DNA from: Massilia sp. NR 4-1 | GTDB lineage: Bacteria; Pseudomonadota; Gammaproteobacteria; Burkholderiales; Burkholderiaceae_D | Assembly: GCF_001191005.1 (NCBI RefSeq) | Contig: NZ_CP012201.1 | Span: forward strand, 2,108,001-2,172,000 | Reading direction: 5' to 3' | Length of the DNA stretch: 64,000 nucleotides | Shown here: positions 23,758 to 32,572 of the stretch, piece after piece | Layout of the letters: each line of letters opens with the position of its first letter | Position numbering within the stretch: position 1 is the first letter of the stretch | Position numbers and translations under genes: made by a program | Notes under the pieces: generated by a model | Seen by the model: the letters and a program-made list of their open reading frames with translations, nothing else | Database searches by the model: none | Told to the model about the DNA's origin: nothing

Positions 23758-26321
23758 GCATGGACCCGCGCAAGCGGCAATCCGGCGGCGAAGCGACAGC
23801 CCTGCCCTCCGTGCGCCCGGCCAGGACGCGGCCAGGTGCGGAGCGTACAGGAACGGCGTCCGGCACAGCTGGCACCATGGGCAAACCATCGGTCCTGCGG
23901 CAAGCAGCCTTCCGTGACGGCATGCGCATCGCGGCCGGCGTGCTGCTGGCCGGCCTGCTTGGCCTGCAATTGCTGGCCTTGTGGCGCGCTCCGGCCATGT
24001 GGCAAGCGGCGGAAATCCTGGTCAAGCCCAGCGCACAGCCGCTGGTATTGGGCCGCCATGAGCTGGCCGCGCCGCATGCCGAGCGCCGCCAGTTCGCGCT
24101 GCGCAAGGATGGCCGCCAAGGCTGGATGCTGCGCAATCTAAGCAGCAGCGTGCCTGTCACCCTGGTCCGCCGCGAAGGTGAGCTGCGCAGCGGGAGCGCC
24201 TTGCCTGGCGCCGGCAAGCAGATGCGCATCGGCGCGGCCGTCTTCACCATCAGCCATGCGACGGATGATTCACTGTCCTTCAGCGGGGCCGGTCATCATT
24301 GGCACTATGACGGTGCCACCTTGTCGCGCGATGGCGCTGCTCAGCCGCCATGCGCCGATGCCGGTCTGGCGGCGCGCGCGCTGGGCTGGTGGAACCGGCT
24401 AATGCCGCTAGCCCTGAGCGCGGCGCGGTCCCTGAACTTTGGCGGCAATGTCCATTGCGGCAACCGGCTTGGCCTGGCCGGCGAGGAGACCGGTGCCGCC
24501 CTGCTTTACCGCGACCACGGGCGCCTGCGCCTTGCCGCCGGCGCGGAGGGTGCGCATACGGCGCTGCTGCTGGCCTCCGGCCGGACCGATGGCGGCGGCA
24601 ACGATATCCGCCAGCAGGAATATGCACTGGACGGCGTGGAGGCGCTGGCGCTGGGCGGCACACGTTTCCATGTTGCAGTGCGCGGCGAATCCCTGGTCCT
24701 GCAGCCGGGCCGCAAAGTCGCCTTGCATGGCGCGCCGGAGATCCAGCTGCCGCCGGGCGTGGAATGGCAATGGCGGCAGCGCGCGCTCTGGGCCGCGCCG
24801 CAATCGCCCGCCCTGTGGTTTGGACTGGCCATCGCGCTCTGCGCCCTGCTGCTGGCAAGAATGCTGGCCTCGCCCATGCTGCCGCGCCTGCATCTGGCCG
24901 GTGCGCGGCAGTCCATGGCGCGTCCCGCCCTGTGCGCGCAAACGGCCCAGCCATGGCGGACAGTCCTGCTTGCGCTGGCCGCCGCCGCGCTGCTGGCCAG
25001 CGGCATTGCCAGCATCGTCGCCCAGCGCATGGGGCAGGCGCCCGGCGCGGGCTATGCGCTGCTGCTGGCGGGCGGCGCTTGCGCGCTCTGGCTGTCGATG
25101 CCGGGGCGCCTGCCGCTGGCGGTGGCCGCCGGACTGACGCTGGCCGCCACCGGCCTCCTGACGCAGCTGGAACTGGGACTGGCGGCCGGCGACAGCTCGT
25201 GGCTGCGCTATTACCTGAAAACCGCCGCGCTGCTGGCTGCCGGTTCCGGCGCCATCCAGCTGTTGCGCCTATGGGCCGGGCGACGCCAAGCCGCGCCGGC
25301 CTTGCTCGCCATGCGTGGCATTGAATGCCTGCTGGCGCTCTTCGCGGCCCTGGCCTTGCTGGCCCTGGCGGCGCAAGTGCTGTGGGGCGACGAAACCGGC
25401 GTCTTCGACATGCAGCCGGTGGAACTGGCCAAACTGGCGCTGGCGGCGCTGAGCGCACACTGCCTGGCCCTGCGCATGGGCTGGCACAGCGCGGCCGGCG
25501 ATGGCGCTGCGCTGCGCCTGCGTTGGCTGCAGCTGATCGCGCCGGTGCTGCTCTTCCTTTCCCTGCTTGGCCTGGCGCTGGTGCAGGTGGATGACTATTC
25601 GCCGCTGATCCTGCTGCTGGTCTGGAGCATGGGCCTGGCCCTGGCCTATGCCTGCGCCGCGCGCCAGCGCTGGCTGGCGGTCCTGCTGCTGTGCATCGCC
25701 GCTGCCGGCGCGGGCGGCATCGTACTGCTGCGCCAGGCCGGACCGGAGCGACTGGCACATCTGCCGGTGCTGCGCGCCTTCTATGCCGACCGCTTCCAGG
25801 TCTGGCTCGATCCGGCGCGCCACCCGCATACCGGACAGCAGATGCTGCTGGGCGCCCAGGCCATCGCGGAAGGCGGCTGGCGCGGCAGCGACGGCTGGTT
25901 CGGCCTGTCCACGCTAGGCAAGGCCGCACCGGGGGCGCTGGCCATCCCGGCCGTGCAGGACGATTTCGCCCCCTCTTTCTTCCTCAACCGCCACGGCCTG
26001 ACCGGCGCGCTGGCACTGTGGACGATGCAGGCGGCCTTGGTCGGCGGCCTGCTGCTGACGGCCTGGCGCTGCCATGCGGCCGGCCACGCCGCGCGCGACT
26101 TTCGCCAGGCCTGGCGGGCGCGCTTCCGCTGCTTTGCGCTGTGCGGCGGCGCGGCCTTTGTGCTGGGCCATCTGCTGCTGTCCTGGGGCACCAATCTGGC
26201 CATCTTCCCCATCATGGGCCAGCCCATGAGTTTTCTCTCGGCGGGCGGCAGCCACCTGCTGTTTTTCCTGCTCCCCCTGCTAGCACTCGATGCGCTGAGC
26301 ACCGCATCTTTTGAGGAGTAA
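23739..26321 (+). CDS. Giant SEDS-family (FtsW/RodA-like) membrane protein with large extracytoplasmic insert
   Basis: An 860-residue polytopic membrane protein, twice the normal SEDS length. Residues 1-60 are a charged cytosolic tail. A first TM (62-84) is followed by about 265 residues of beta-rich sequence predicted outside the membrane, then roughly ten TMs from 355 on. SEDS signatures are QPVELAKLAL (559-568), the DPARHPHTGQQ…EGGWRG loop (691-717), PAVQDDFAPSFFLNRHGLTG (737-756) and GQPMSFLSAGGS (827-838). By eye, the catalytic Asp of RodA/FtsW falls on His695. SEDS proteins polymerise lipid II with a partner PBP; a PBP gene lies at 41.6-45.0 kb. The start at 23739 has GGAAAGG upstream and overlaps the kinase gene. 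Confidence 0.85.
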   Translation: MRDSGISMDPRKRQSGGEATALPSVRPARTRPGAERTGTASGTAGTMGKPSVLRQAAFRDGMRIAAGVLLAGLLGLQLLALWRAPAMWQAAEILVKPSAQPLVLGRHELAAPHAERRQFALRKDGRQGWMLRNLSSSVPVTLVRREGELRSGSALPGAGKQMRIGAAVFTISHATDDSLSFSGAGHHWHYDGATLSRDGAAQPPCADAGLAARALGWWNRLMPLALSAARSLNFGGNVHCGNRLGLAGEETGAALLYRDHGRLRLAAGAEGAHTALLLASGRTDGGGNDIRQQEYALDGVEALALGGTRFHVAVRGESLVLQPGRKVALHGAPEIQLPPGVEWQWRQRALWAAPQSPALWFGLAIALCALLLARMLASPMLPRLHLAGARQSMARPALCAQTAQPWRTVLLALAAAALLASGIASIVAQRMGQAPGAGYALLLAGGACALWLSMPGRLPLAVAAGLTLAATGLLTQLELGLAAGDSSWLRYYLKTAALLAAGSGAIQLLRLWAGRRQAAPALLAMRGIECLLALFAALALLALAAQVLWGDETGVFDMQPVELAKLALAALSAHCLALRMGWHSAAGDGAALRLRWLQLIAPVLLFLSLLGLALVQVDDYSPLILLLVWSMGLALAYACAARQRWLAVLLLCIAAAGAGGIVLLRQAGPERLAHLPVLRAFYADRFQVWLDPARHPHTGQQMLLGAQAIAEGGWRGSDGWFGLSTLGKAAPGALAIPAVQDDFAPSFFLNRHGLTGALALWTMQAALVGGLLLTAWRCHAAGHAARDFRQAWRARFRCFALCGGAAFVLGHLLLSWGTNLAIFPIMGQPMSFLSAGGSHLLFFLLPLLALDALSTASFEE

Positions 26322-26326
26322 GCACC

Positions 26327-28003
26327 ATGCCGATCTATGTCCAACACGAAGTCCTGGGACGCATTCCCGATGTTTTCAACGCCGAATCGATCTGGCAGAC
26401 ACCCGGCTTGGCGCTGTTTGCGCGCCGCCCGCTGCTGCGCGACCTGCTGGAACGCTGCCCGCGCGAACAGCGCGGCCGCGCCGCCACGCGCTGCTTCTCC
26501 CACGTGGCGCTGGCCCTGCCGCAGGAAGACGTCGACGACGACTACCACCTCACGCGCGGCGCGCGCGCCCGCGAGCTGGCCGCCACGCTGGCCAGCCTGC
26601 ACCAGAAGGATTTCGGCGACCTGCTCGGCAGCGACGAAGTACGGTATGACGTGATGGGCAGCGAACATCTGGCGGCAGGGGAAATCGAGGTGCGCTTTGG
26701 CCATGCCGTCTACCTGCCCGCCAGCGGCGAAAAGGCGCTGTTCATGGTCAGCGCCTCGCGCGACAGCGCGGTGTGGAAACCGGTCTGCCCGGTGTACGCC
26801 AACCAGCGCCTGGTGCTGCTCGGCGGCGAAAACGGCCCGGCCAGCTGCGCCGTGCAAGGCTGGCCCTTCGGCGGCGACGGCGCCATCCTGCTGCTCAACG
26901 ACGGGCCGGACGCGCCGCCCGTGCTGCATATGCGCCCCAAGGATGTTTTCGATTGCAGCTTCGACGCCGCCAACGGCTACTACGTCATCAAATCGGCGCG
27001 CGGCGGCGGCGGTCCGCAAGGTCAGACCCCGCGCCTGCTGCTGAAGATCACGCCCACGGCCGCCGCCACGCGCAGCGCACCGCCCGCCGGCGCGGTTCGC
27101 CCCGGCAGCGCGCTGGATGGCGCCAACGATATGGCACTGCAAGGCAGCCCGCGCGCGGCGGCAGCCAACCATGCCGGCGGCGCGGCGCCGGAATGGACAG
27201 CGGCGCGCGCCGCCGTCTGGCAAGCGCGCGCCGGACGGCCCGATAACCCTGAAGAACGTACCGCCGCGCCGCTGCCCTCCAGCCAGCGGCCGGCGCCGGT
27301 CACGCCGGAAAGCGATGCGACCTATGCCCCCAAGGCGCAACAGCGCCTGGTACTGGCCGCGCTGGCCCTGCCGCGCTTGAGCCGCTACCGCGACACCGGC
27401 GCCACGGCACTGCAAATCCCCTTCGACAGCCAGCTCGCGCTGGCGCCCGTGCCCGGCAATGGCAATCTGCTGACCATCACCGTCAGCGCCAGCGACGAAA
27501 TGTTCGCCATCACCGAAGCGGGCCGCCAGCGCATCAATGCGCCCGCCAAATTCTCGCCCGTCGACGGCCGCAGCATCGAACTGTTGCCGGCTGCCGGCGC
27601 GCTGGCGGACCGTTACTGCGCCCTGCTCGCCCTGCCGCATGCGGCCAGCGCAGCCATCGCCGGCGGCGCGCGCTTTATCTTCGGCCGGGGCATGCCCGCG
27701 CTGAGCACCTTGCGCGTGCTCGACTCGCCGCGCTATCTGCGTTGCGGCGAGCCCTCGGCCGCGCCAGGACAGAACAGCTCCAGCCCCGACCGCATCGGCC
27801 TTTCGCGCAACGCGTTCAGTTTCGAAGCCAGCGCCAAAGGTCTGCTGATCGGACGCCTCTCGTCGAGCCAGGCCTTATATCACCTGGATGAAAAGCTGCA
27901 TCCCGTCGCCCGCATCGACGAGGCGGCCGGCGACGCGCCGTATCTGCTGCCGCCGGGCCACCACCTGGTCGCCGGCCATTACGTGCTGCGCTACGAAGCC
28001 TAG
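26327..28003 (+). CDS. Kinase-operon protein with FhaA/DUF3662-like N-terminus (tentative)
   Basis: A 558-residue soluble protein five bases after the SEDS gene, with GAGGAG before its ATG. Residues 55-130 (SHVALALPQEDVDDDYHL…ELAATLASL…GSEHLAAGEIEVRFG) have the order of strands and helices of the DUF3662 domain that opens actinobacterial FhaA. A low-complexity Ala/Pro linker (about 240-330) separates it from a beta-rich C-terminal half (about 340-558) that could be a degenerate FHA-like fold but lacks a clear G-R…S-x-x-H signature. There is no signal or TM. Inference: a cytosolic adaptor between kinase and SEDS protein. The family call is tentative. Confidence 0.7.
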   Translation: MPIYVQHEVLGRIPDVFNAESIWQTPGLALFARRPLLRDLLERCPREQRGRAATRCFSHVALALPQEDVDDDYHLTRGARARELAATLASLHQKDFGDLLGSDEVRYDVMGSEHLAAGEIEVRFGHAVYLPASGEKALFMVSASRDSAVWKPVCPVYANQRLVLLGGENGPASCAVQGWPFGGDGAILLLNDGPDAPPVLHMRPKDVFDCSFDAANGYYVIKSARGGGGPQGQTPRLLLKITPTAAATRSAPPAGAVRPGSALDGANDMALQGSPRAAAANHAGGAAPEWTAARAAVWQARAGRPDNPEERTAAPLPSSQRPAPVTPESDATYAPKAQQRLVLAALALPRLSRYRDTGATALQIPFDSQLALAPVPGNGNLLTITVSASDEMFAITEAGRQRINAPAKFSPVDGRSIELLPAAGALADRYCALLALPHAASAAIAGGARFIFGRGMPALSTLRVLDSPRYLRCGEPSAAPGQNSSSPDRIGLSRNAFSFEASAKGLLIGRLSSSQALYHLDEKLHPVARIDEAAGDAPYLLPPGHHLVAGHYVLRYEA

Positions 28004-28016
28004 GACTGGGCCGAGC

Positions 28017-28523
28017 ATGGACTTCGCCTCCTACCACGGCGCCTTCGCCTATCTGGCCGGACTGGCCATGACGCTGGTGCTGGCCTCCTACCTGACGCCG
28101 CGCAGCTGGTGGCGCCGTCCCACCGCACGCGGCCTGTTCATCCTGGGTGCGGGCAGCTGGGCCTTGGGCGGCCTGCTGCTGTATTTCTTCCACGCCTCGC
28201 CCCTGCCTTTCAGCAGCGCCGTGGCCAACGCCAGCGCCACGCGCATCCAGCCCAGCCGCCCGGCGCCGGTGCCGGCAGCACTGACGGCGGGGCCACCGGC
28301 CGAGCGGATAGCAGCCGGGCCCTTCTACCGCGTCCACCGCGACCTGAATCTGCGCAGCGCGGCCAGCGTGGGCGCATCGCGCCTGGCCACCGTGCCGGCT
28401 GGCGCCAGCGTCACCTTCACCGGCGTGCGCCAGGGCGACTGGTGGCAGGTGCAGGCCAAGGTGGATGGCAATATATACACCGGCTGGGCCAGCAGCCTGT
28501 GGCTGCGCAAGGCCGATGAGTAA
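28017..28523 (+). CDS. Two-TM membrane protein with periplasmic SH3b domain
   Basis: A 168-residue protein. TM helices lie at about 6-26 and 37-60, separated by an arginine-rich cytosolic loop (TPRSWWRRPTAR), so both ends should be periplasmic. A Pro/Ala linker is followed by a bacterial SH3 domain (103-166: YRVHRDLNLRSAASVGASR, then GDWWQVQ and GWASSLWL). SH3b domains often bind peptidoglycan peptides. It lies 13 bases after the FhaA-like gene and directly before the PP2C gene, which suggests a wall-sensing or anchoring subunit of the same system. Confidence 0.85.
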   Translation: MDFASYHGAFAYLAGLAMTLVLASYLTPRSWWRRPTARGLFILGAGSWALGGLLLYFFHASPLPFSSAVANASATRIQPSRPAPVPAALTAGPPAERIAAGPFYRVHRDLNLRSAASVGASRLATVPAGASVTFTGVRQGDWWQVQAKVDGNIYTGWASSLWLRKADE

Positions 28524-28572
28524 AGCCGCCGCAGTCGCCAGTGCGCCCGCTTCGCGCTACACTGGGAGCACA

Positions 28573-29508
28573 ATGACAACATTGCCTGCCCCGCTCAATT
28601 TCGGTCCGCTGCTCGATGTGGCGGCGCGCAGCAATCCCTGCGCCATCGCCGGCGCCGCGCTGCGGCTGGAGAATCAGGACAACTATGTGCTGATCGACGC
28701 CAGCGGCCAGGCCGTCATGCTGCACCAGCAAGTCCCGCGCCGCCTGCAACTGCCGCACTGGCCGGCCGGCCATCTGCGCCTGGCGGTGATGGATGGCATG
28801 GGCGGTCATGGCCACGGCCGCGAGGCGGCGGAAGCCACGGCCGCCGGCCTGCTGCGCATGCCGCCCTGCACCACGCTGGCGCAACTGTCGCAGCAGCTGG
28901 ACGCCCTGCACGCCGATCTGCAAGCCCAGTTCAACCCACCTGACCTGCCCCATAACGAACGCCGTCCCGGCACCACGCTGACCCTGGTGGAGCTGCCGCC
29001 CGGCCAGGCGCCGCTGCTGTACCACGTGGGCGACTCGCGCCTGTACGAGATCACGCCGCAGCAGGCGGCCCCGCTGACGGTGGACCACGTGCCGGCCACG
29101 ATGTTTGCGCTGCACGGCTTGCTAAATGAAAGTGAATGGTGGCAGCAGGTGCATGGCGAACACCGCGCGCAGATCTCGCAAGCTTTCATCCTTGGCAATG
29201 CCTTCGACAATCCCCTGCACCTGGAAGACCAGCTGCGCGCCCTCGATCGCGGCTGCCTGCCGCCCTTCCTGTGCCACCTGGGCGACCGGCGCGCGTTGGA
29301 GCTGCGCCGCGACGCCCTGTACCTGCTGGCCAGCGACGGTTTCTGGGCCTGCCGCCACCCGCAGCTATGGACGGCGCGCTGGCCCGAGCTGCTGTCGCAC
29401 GCCAGCGCCCAAGGTGCGCTGGATGCGCTGTTCGGCGAATTCAATGCCCATCCGCCGCCCGGTCTGCACATTGACAATTTGACAGCGATCGCCTTCCGCC
29501 TGGCCTGA
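28573..29508 (+). CDS. PP2C-family Ser/Thr protein phosphatase
   Basis: A 311-residue cytosolic metal-dependent phosphatase. PP2C motifs occur in order: ENQDNY (Asp36), VMDGMGGHGHG (Asp74-Gly75), GTTLTLV, HVGDSRLYEI (Asp154), LLASDGFW and the final DNLTAIAF. It should reverse phosphorylation by the kinases of this locus, as PstP does in actinobacteria. Unlike PstP it has no TM or extracellular tail. ATG at 28573 has GGGAG in front; an in-frame ATG at 28516 overlapping the previous stop is an alternative. PP2C proteins also occur in type VI secretion signalling, but no such genes are present. Confidence 0.93.
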   Translation: MTTLPAPLNFGPLLDVAARSNPCAIAGAALRLENQDNYVLIDASGQAVMLHQQVPRRLQLPHWPAGHLRLAVMDGMGGHGHGREAAEATAAGLLRMPPCTTLAQLSQQLDALHADLQAQFNPPDLPHNERRPGTTLTLVELPPGQAPLLYHVGDSRLYEITPQQAAPLTVDHVPATMFALHGLLNESEWWQQVHGEHRAQISQAFILGNAFDNPLHLEDQLRALDRGCLPPFLCHLGDRRALELRRDALYLLASDGFWACRHPQLWTARWPELLSHASAQGALDALFGEFNAHPPPGLHIDNLTAIAFRLA

Positions 29509-29644
29509 ATCGAGACGTCCCACTGTTGCAGAAGCGGCGTGCCTTGAGCATACACGGAAAAACTGCGCTATTCATCCTAACGGCAGGTTGCCAAAACGAT
29601 GAGAAAGCGCGTAAGCTCTCGTCTATCCCTTCTTCCCGTCTGCC

Positions 29645-31183
29645 ATGAAAAAATGCAGTAACCCCGACCATCCGCATTGCACTTGCTGGGTCACGCCCGG
29701 CGAGAGCAGCTGCACGGCTGGCCATAGCCAGGCGGCGTCCGCGCCGACCAGCTATGACCTGCTGACGGCTGTGCGCAGCGCGCGTTCGGGTCCGCAGACG
29801 CCAGCGGCCACGCAGGCCGCCACGCAGGCGGCGGCGGAAATGGTTGCCAACTATGCCACGGCCATGCGCTCTTCCGGCGCCCGGCCGCAACTGCATATCA
29901 GCGGTTTCGATCCGCGCGCGGCCGGCGGCCGCCAGACCTTGAAGATGGAACTGCGCGGCATGCCGCAGGACTGCGCGCCGCAGCTGGCTATCCATCTGCA
30001 ATCCGAATTGATACCGAACGGCGCCTCGCGCCAGCAGTTTTCCCGCGTGCTGCAGGGCGGCTGGCGTCCGCTCTTCGTGGAGTTTTCCTCGCGCGGCAAG
30101 GAGCACGGCCAGTACCAGATCCGCGCTGAAATCCTGAGCCAGGCGGCGGGCCAGCCCGCGCGCAAATGGGAATGCACTTTTGTCATCCTGGTGCCGCGCC
30201 TGGACGCCACGCTGACCGACATCCACCGCATCTTCCTCAGCACCCACAAGAATGTGCGCGTGATGGCCGACGACGCCTCGATCGCGCGCGTGGCCGCGCA
30301 AGGCGGCGCCAGCATGGACATCGACGTCACCGCGCGCAATGCCGGCATCGCCCATCTCGACCTGGGCGCGCCGCAGGGCAAGGTGGACATGGGCTTCACC
30401 ACCATCGCCTGGGATGAGGATCTGATCGAAATCGACCTGCCGCATGCGGGCGAAAGCCATCCGCATCCCAGCACGGCAGCCAGCATCGTCAACGCCGCGC
30501 CGGAAGGCGGCGCACAGCGCCAGATCCGCCTGTTTGCGCTGGAAGACTGCGTGCTGGGCCGCTACGAGCTGGTGGACCCGGAAGCCGATGTGCTGCTCAC
30601 GCATTTCGGCGAGAACGGCCAGGACACGGGTGGCCTGACGCGCCGCCTCTCGGGCCGCCACGCCGTCATCCGGCGCAGCAAGCAAGGCTTCGAGATCGAG
30701 GATGTGTCGCGCTATGGCCTGCTGCTGGACGGCGTCTGGCCCGGCAAGCATAAGCCGGTAGCGCTGCGCCAGGGCATGCGCATTGAAATGAGCGCCAGCA
30801 TCAAGGGCATCGTGGTGCTGACGGTGAGCGCCGTCATGCCGCATGGCGTGATCCTGCACCGCCTGGATCATGGCGCCCCGGCCGAGTGCTTCTACCTGCT
30901 GATGCCGGACACCCATCCCGGCTACCCGATGCCGCGCTTTACGGCCGCGCCGCATGCGGCGGCGCTGCCGCTCATCATGCACCACAGCGGCGGCTTCTGG
31001 CATCTGGACCAGCTGACCGGCAAGGAAACCGCGCTGGCGCCATCGGCCTCGCTGGAGCGCCTGAGCCGCCTGCCCAAGCATACGCGCTTCGCCAGCGAGC
31101 CGTACCCGGAATGCTGGATCATCCGCACCGGCAGCGCCGGCCAGCACGGCACGCTGCCGCTGCACGATATGCAGACTGCCTGA
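29645..31183 (+). CDS. FHA-domain protein with N-terminal Cys/His cluster
   Basis: A 512-residue cytosolic protein. The N-terminus has Cys4, His9, His11, Cys12, Cys14, Cys23 and His27, a probable zinc site. The middle (about 80-260) is beta-rich and unassigned. An FHA domain at about 300-385 shows VLGRYEL, LSGRHAVIRR and DVSRYGLLLDG, the phosphothreonine-binding signature. A further C-terminal block of about 100 residues follows. It is the last plus-strand gene of the kinase cluster, 136 bases after the PP2C gene, with no clear Shine-Dalgarno. It probably reads the phosphorylation state set by the kinases and PP2C. Confidence 0.88.
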   Translation: MKKCSNPDHPHCTCWVTPGESSCTAGHSQAASAPTSYDLLTAVRSARSGPQTPAATQAATQAAAEMVANYATAMRSSGARPQLHISGFDPRAAGGRQTLKMELRGMPQDCAPQLAIHLQSELIPNGASRQQFSRVLQGGWRPLFVEFSSRGKEHGQYQIRAEILSQAAGQPARKWECTFVILVPRLDATLTDIHRIFLSTHKNVRVMADDASIARVAAQGGASMDIDVTARNAGIAHLDLGAPQGKVDMGFTTIAWDEDLIEIDLPHAGESHPHPSTAASIVNAAPEGGAQRQIRLFALEDCVLGRYELVDPEADVLLTHFGENGQDTGGLTRRLSGRHAVIRRSKQGFEIEDVSRYGLLLDGVWPGKHKPVALRQGMRIEMSASIKGIVVLTVSAVMPHGVILHRLDHGAPAECFYLLMPDTHPGYPMPRFTAAPHAAALPLIMHHSGGFWHLDQLTGKETALAPSASLERLSRLPKHTRFASEPYPECWIIRTGSAGQHGTLPLHDMQTA

Positions 31184-31191
31184 GTCAAGGC

Positions 31192-31217
31192 AGCCGGGCC
31201 GCCGCAGCGGCCCGGCT
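31192..31217. terminator. GC hairpin between convergent FHA and pirin genes
   Basis: AGCCGGGCCGC-CGCA-GCGGCCCGGCT is a perfect 11-bp stem between the stops of two convergent genes. There is no T-run on either side, so it may act as a roadblock or 3'-end stabiliser. Confidence 0.6.
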
Positions 31218-31228
31218 CATGTCCCGCG

Positions 31229-32113
31229 TCAGGATGCGCGCGGCGTATTCTGCGGCAGAGGAATCCACTCCGTTTCGCCCGGCACTTTCGGGAAGCGCTG
31301 CGCCTCCCAGTCGCTGGCCGCCTGCAGCAGGCGTTCCTTGCTCGACGAAACAAAATTCCACAGCATGAAGCGATGGCCGTCCAGCGGTTCGCCGCCGATC
31401 ACCACAAAACGCGCCGTGCTGCGCGCCAGCACGCGCTGCGAGCTGCGCGTGTCGAGCAAGGCCATGCTGTGCAGTGCCAGCGGTGCGCCGTCGATTTCCA
31501 GCTCGCCGGAGATCGGATACACCGCCGCCTCTTCCGGCAGGCCGCTCAAGCCCAGCTCCTGCCCTTCCTGCAACTGCACATCGAGGTAGAGGGTCTGGCT
31601 GAAGGTAGCCACCGGCGAGGTGCGGCCGAAGGCGCTGCCGATCAGCACGCGCACTTTCGCACCCTGTACTTCCAGTTCGGGAATCTCTTCGGCCGCCGTA
31701 TGCACGAAGGCCGCGTCGGTTTCCTCATGCGCCTTGGGCAAGGCCGCCCACAGCTGCAGGCCGTGGGTGCGGTGCGGCTTGCCCACCAGGTCTTTCGGCG
31801 TGCGCTCGGAGTGCACCACGCCGCTGCCGGCCGTCATCCAGTTGATCGCTCCCGGCTCGATACGCTGCAGGGAACCGATGCTGTCGCGGTGCTCGATCGC
31901 GCCTTCGAACAGATACGTGACCGTGGCCAGGCCGATGTGCGGATGCGGGCGCACATCGTGGTTGTCCTCGGGTTTCACGTCGACCGGGCCGAAATGGTCG
32001 AAGAAGATGAAGGGGCCGACCGCCTGCTTGACGACGGAGGGCAGATAGCGGCGCACCATGAAGCCGCCGCCCAGATCCTTCTCATGGCCTTTCAATACAT
32101 GGGAAATCGTCAT
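31229..32113 (-). CDS. Pirin family protein
   Basis: A 294-residue bicupin. Pirin marks are FIFFDHFGPVDV, the metal-binding HPHIGLATVTYLFEG with His-x-His and the following GAIEHRDS, and INWMTAGSGVVHSE. Bacterial pirins are cytosolic metalloproteins; some have quercetinase activity and others regulate metabolism. The gene follows OsmC by four bases on the same strand, so they form one transcript. The pair separates the two halves of the kinase cluster and looks unrelated to it. Confidence 0.93.
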   Translation of the reverse strand: MTISHVLKGHEKDLGGGFMVRRYLPSVVKQAVGPFIFFDHFGPVDVKPEDNHDVRPHPHIGLATVTYLFEGAIEHRDSIGSLQRIEPGAINWMTAGSGVVHSERTPKDLVGKPHRTHGLQLWAALPKAHEETDAAFVHTAAEEIPELEVQGAKVRVLIGSAFGRTSPVATFSQTLYLDVQLQEGQELGLSGLPEEAAVYPISGELEIDGAPLALHSMALLDTRSSQRVLARSTARFVVIGGEPLDGHRFMLWNFVSSSKERLLQAASDWEAQRFPKVPGETEWIPLPQNTPRAS

Positions 32114-32117
32114 CGCA

Positions 32118-32516
32118 TCACCCCAGCACGGTGCTCACTTCGGTGGTGACACTGGTCATCAGCTTATGCACCGGGCATTTCTGCGCCACCGACAGCAGCT
32201 CTTCGCGCTGCGCCTCGGTCAGGTCGCCCGTCAGATGCAGGGTGGTGGCGAGGCGGTACACGCCCTTGCGTTCCTCGCTGTCGTCGCGCTCCGTGCTGAC
32301 CTGCACATCCTCGACCGGAATACCTTTACGGTTGGCGTACCAGACCACGGTCAGCGCCTTGCAGGCGGAAATGGCAGCGTCATACAGATCGTGCGGAGCC
32401 GGACCAGCGTCATTGCCGCCCTCCGCCACCGTGCCGTCCACCGAAATCAGGTGGTTGCGGACGTGGGCGATATGGCGCATGGGCAGGGATTGATCGCGGA
32501 TTACTTTGATGGTCAT
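32118..32516 (-). CDS. OsmC-family peroxiredoxin-like protein
   Basis: A 132-residue OsmC/Ohr/YhfA-family protein with the two reactive cysteines in ISACKALTV and QKCPVHKLM. Members reduce organic hydroperoxides. ATG at 32516 gives the usual N-terminus; an earlier in-frame ATG would add 20 unlike residues. It lies upstream of pirin in a two-gene operon, a common arrangement. Confidence 0.9.
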   Translation of the reverse strand: MTIKVIRDQSLPMRHIAHVRNHLISVDGTVAEGGNDAGPAPHDLYDAAISACKALTVVWYANRKGIPVEDVQVSTERDDSEERKGVYRLATTLHLTGDLTEAQREELLSVAQKCPVHKLMTSVTTEVSTVLG

Positions 32517-32572
32517 GGCTGTTTTCCTTACTGGCGAATTGCGAATACCGCAATGTACACCCTTTGCCGCCA

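Noticed and set aside
22729..31183. Type VI secretion post-translational regulation module (PpkA/PppA/Fha)
   Set aside because: Kinase, PP2C and FHA are shared with that module, but no tss/tag/VgrG/Hcp gene is present, and SEDS and PBP genes point to wall synthesis.
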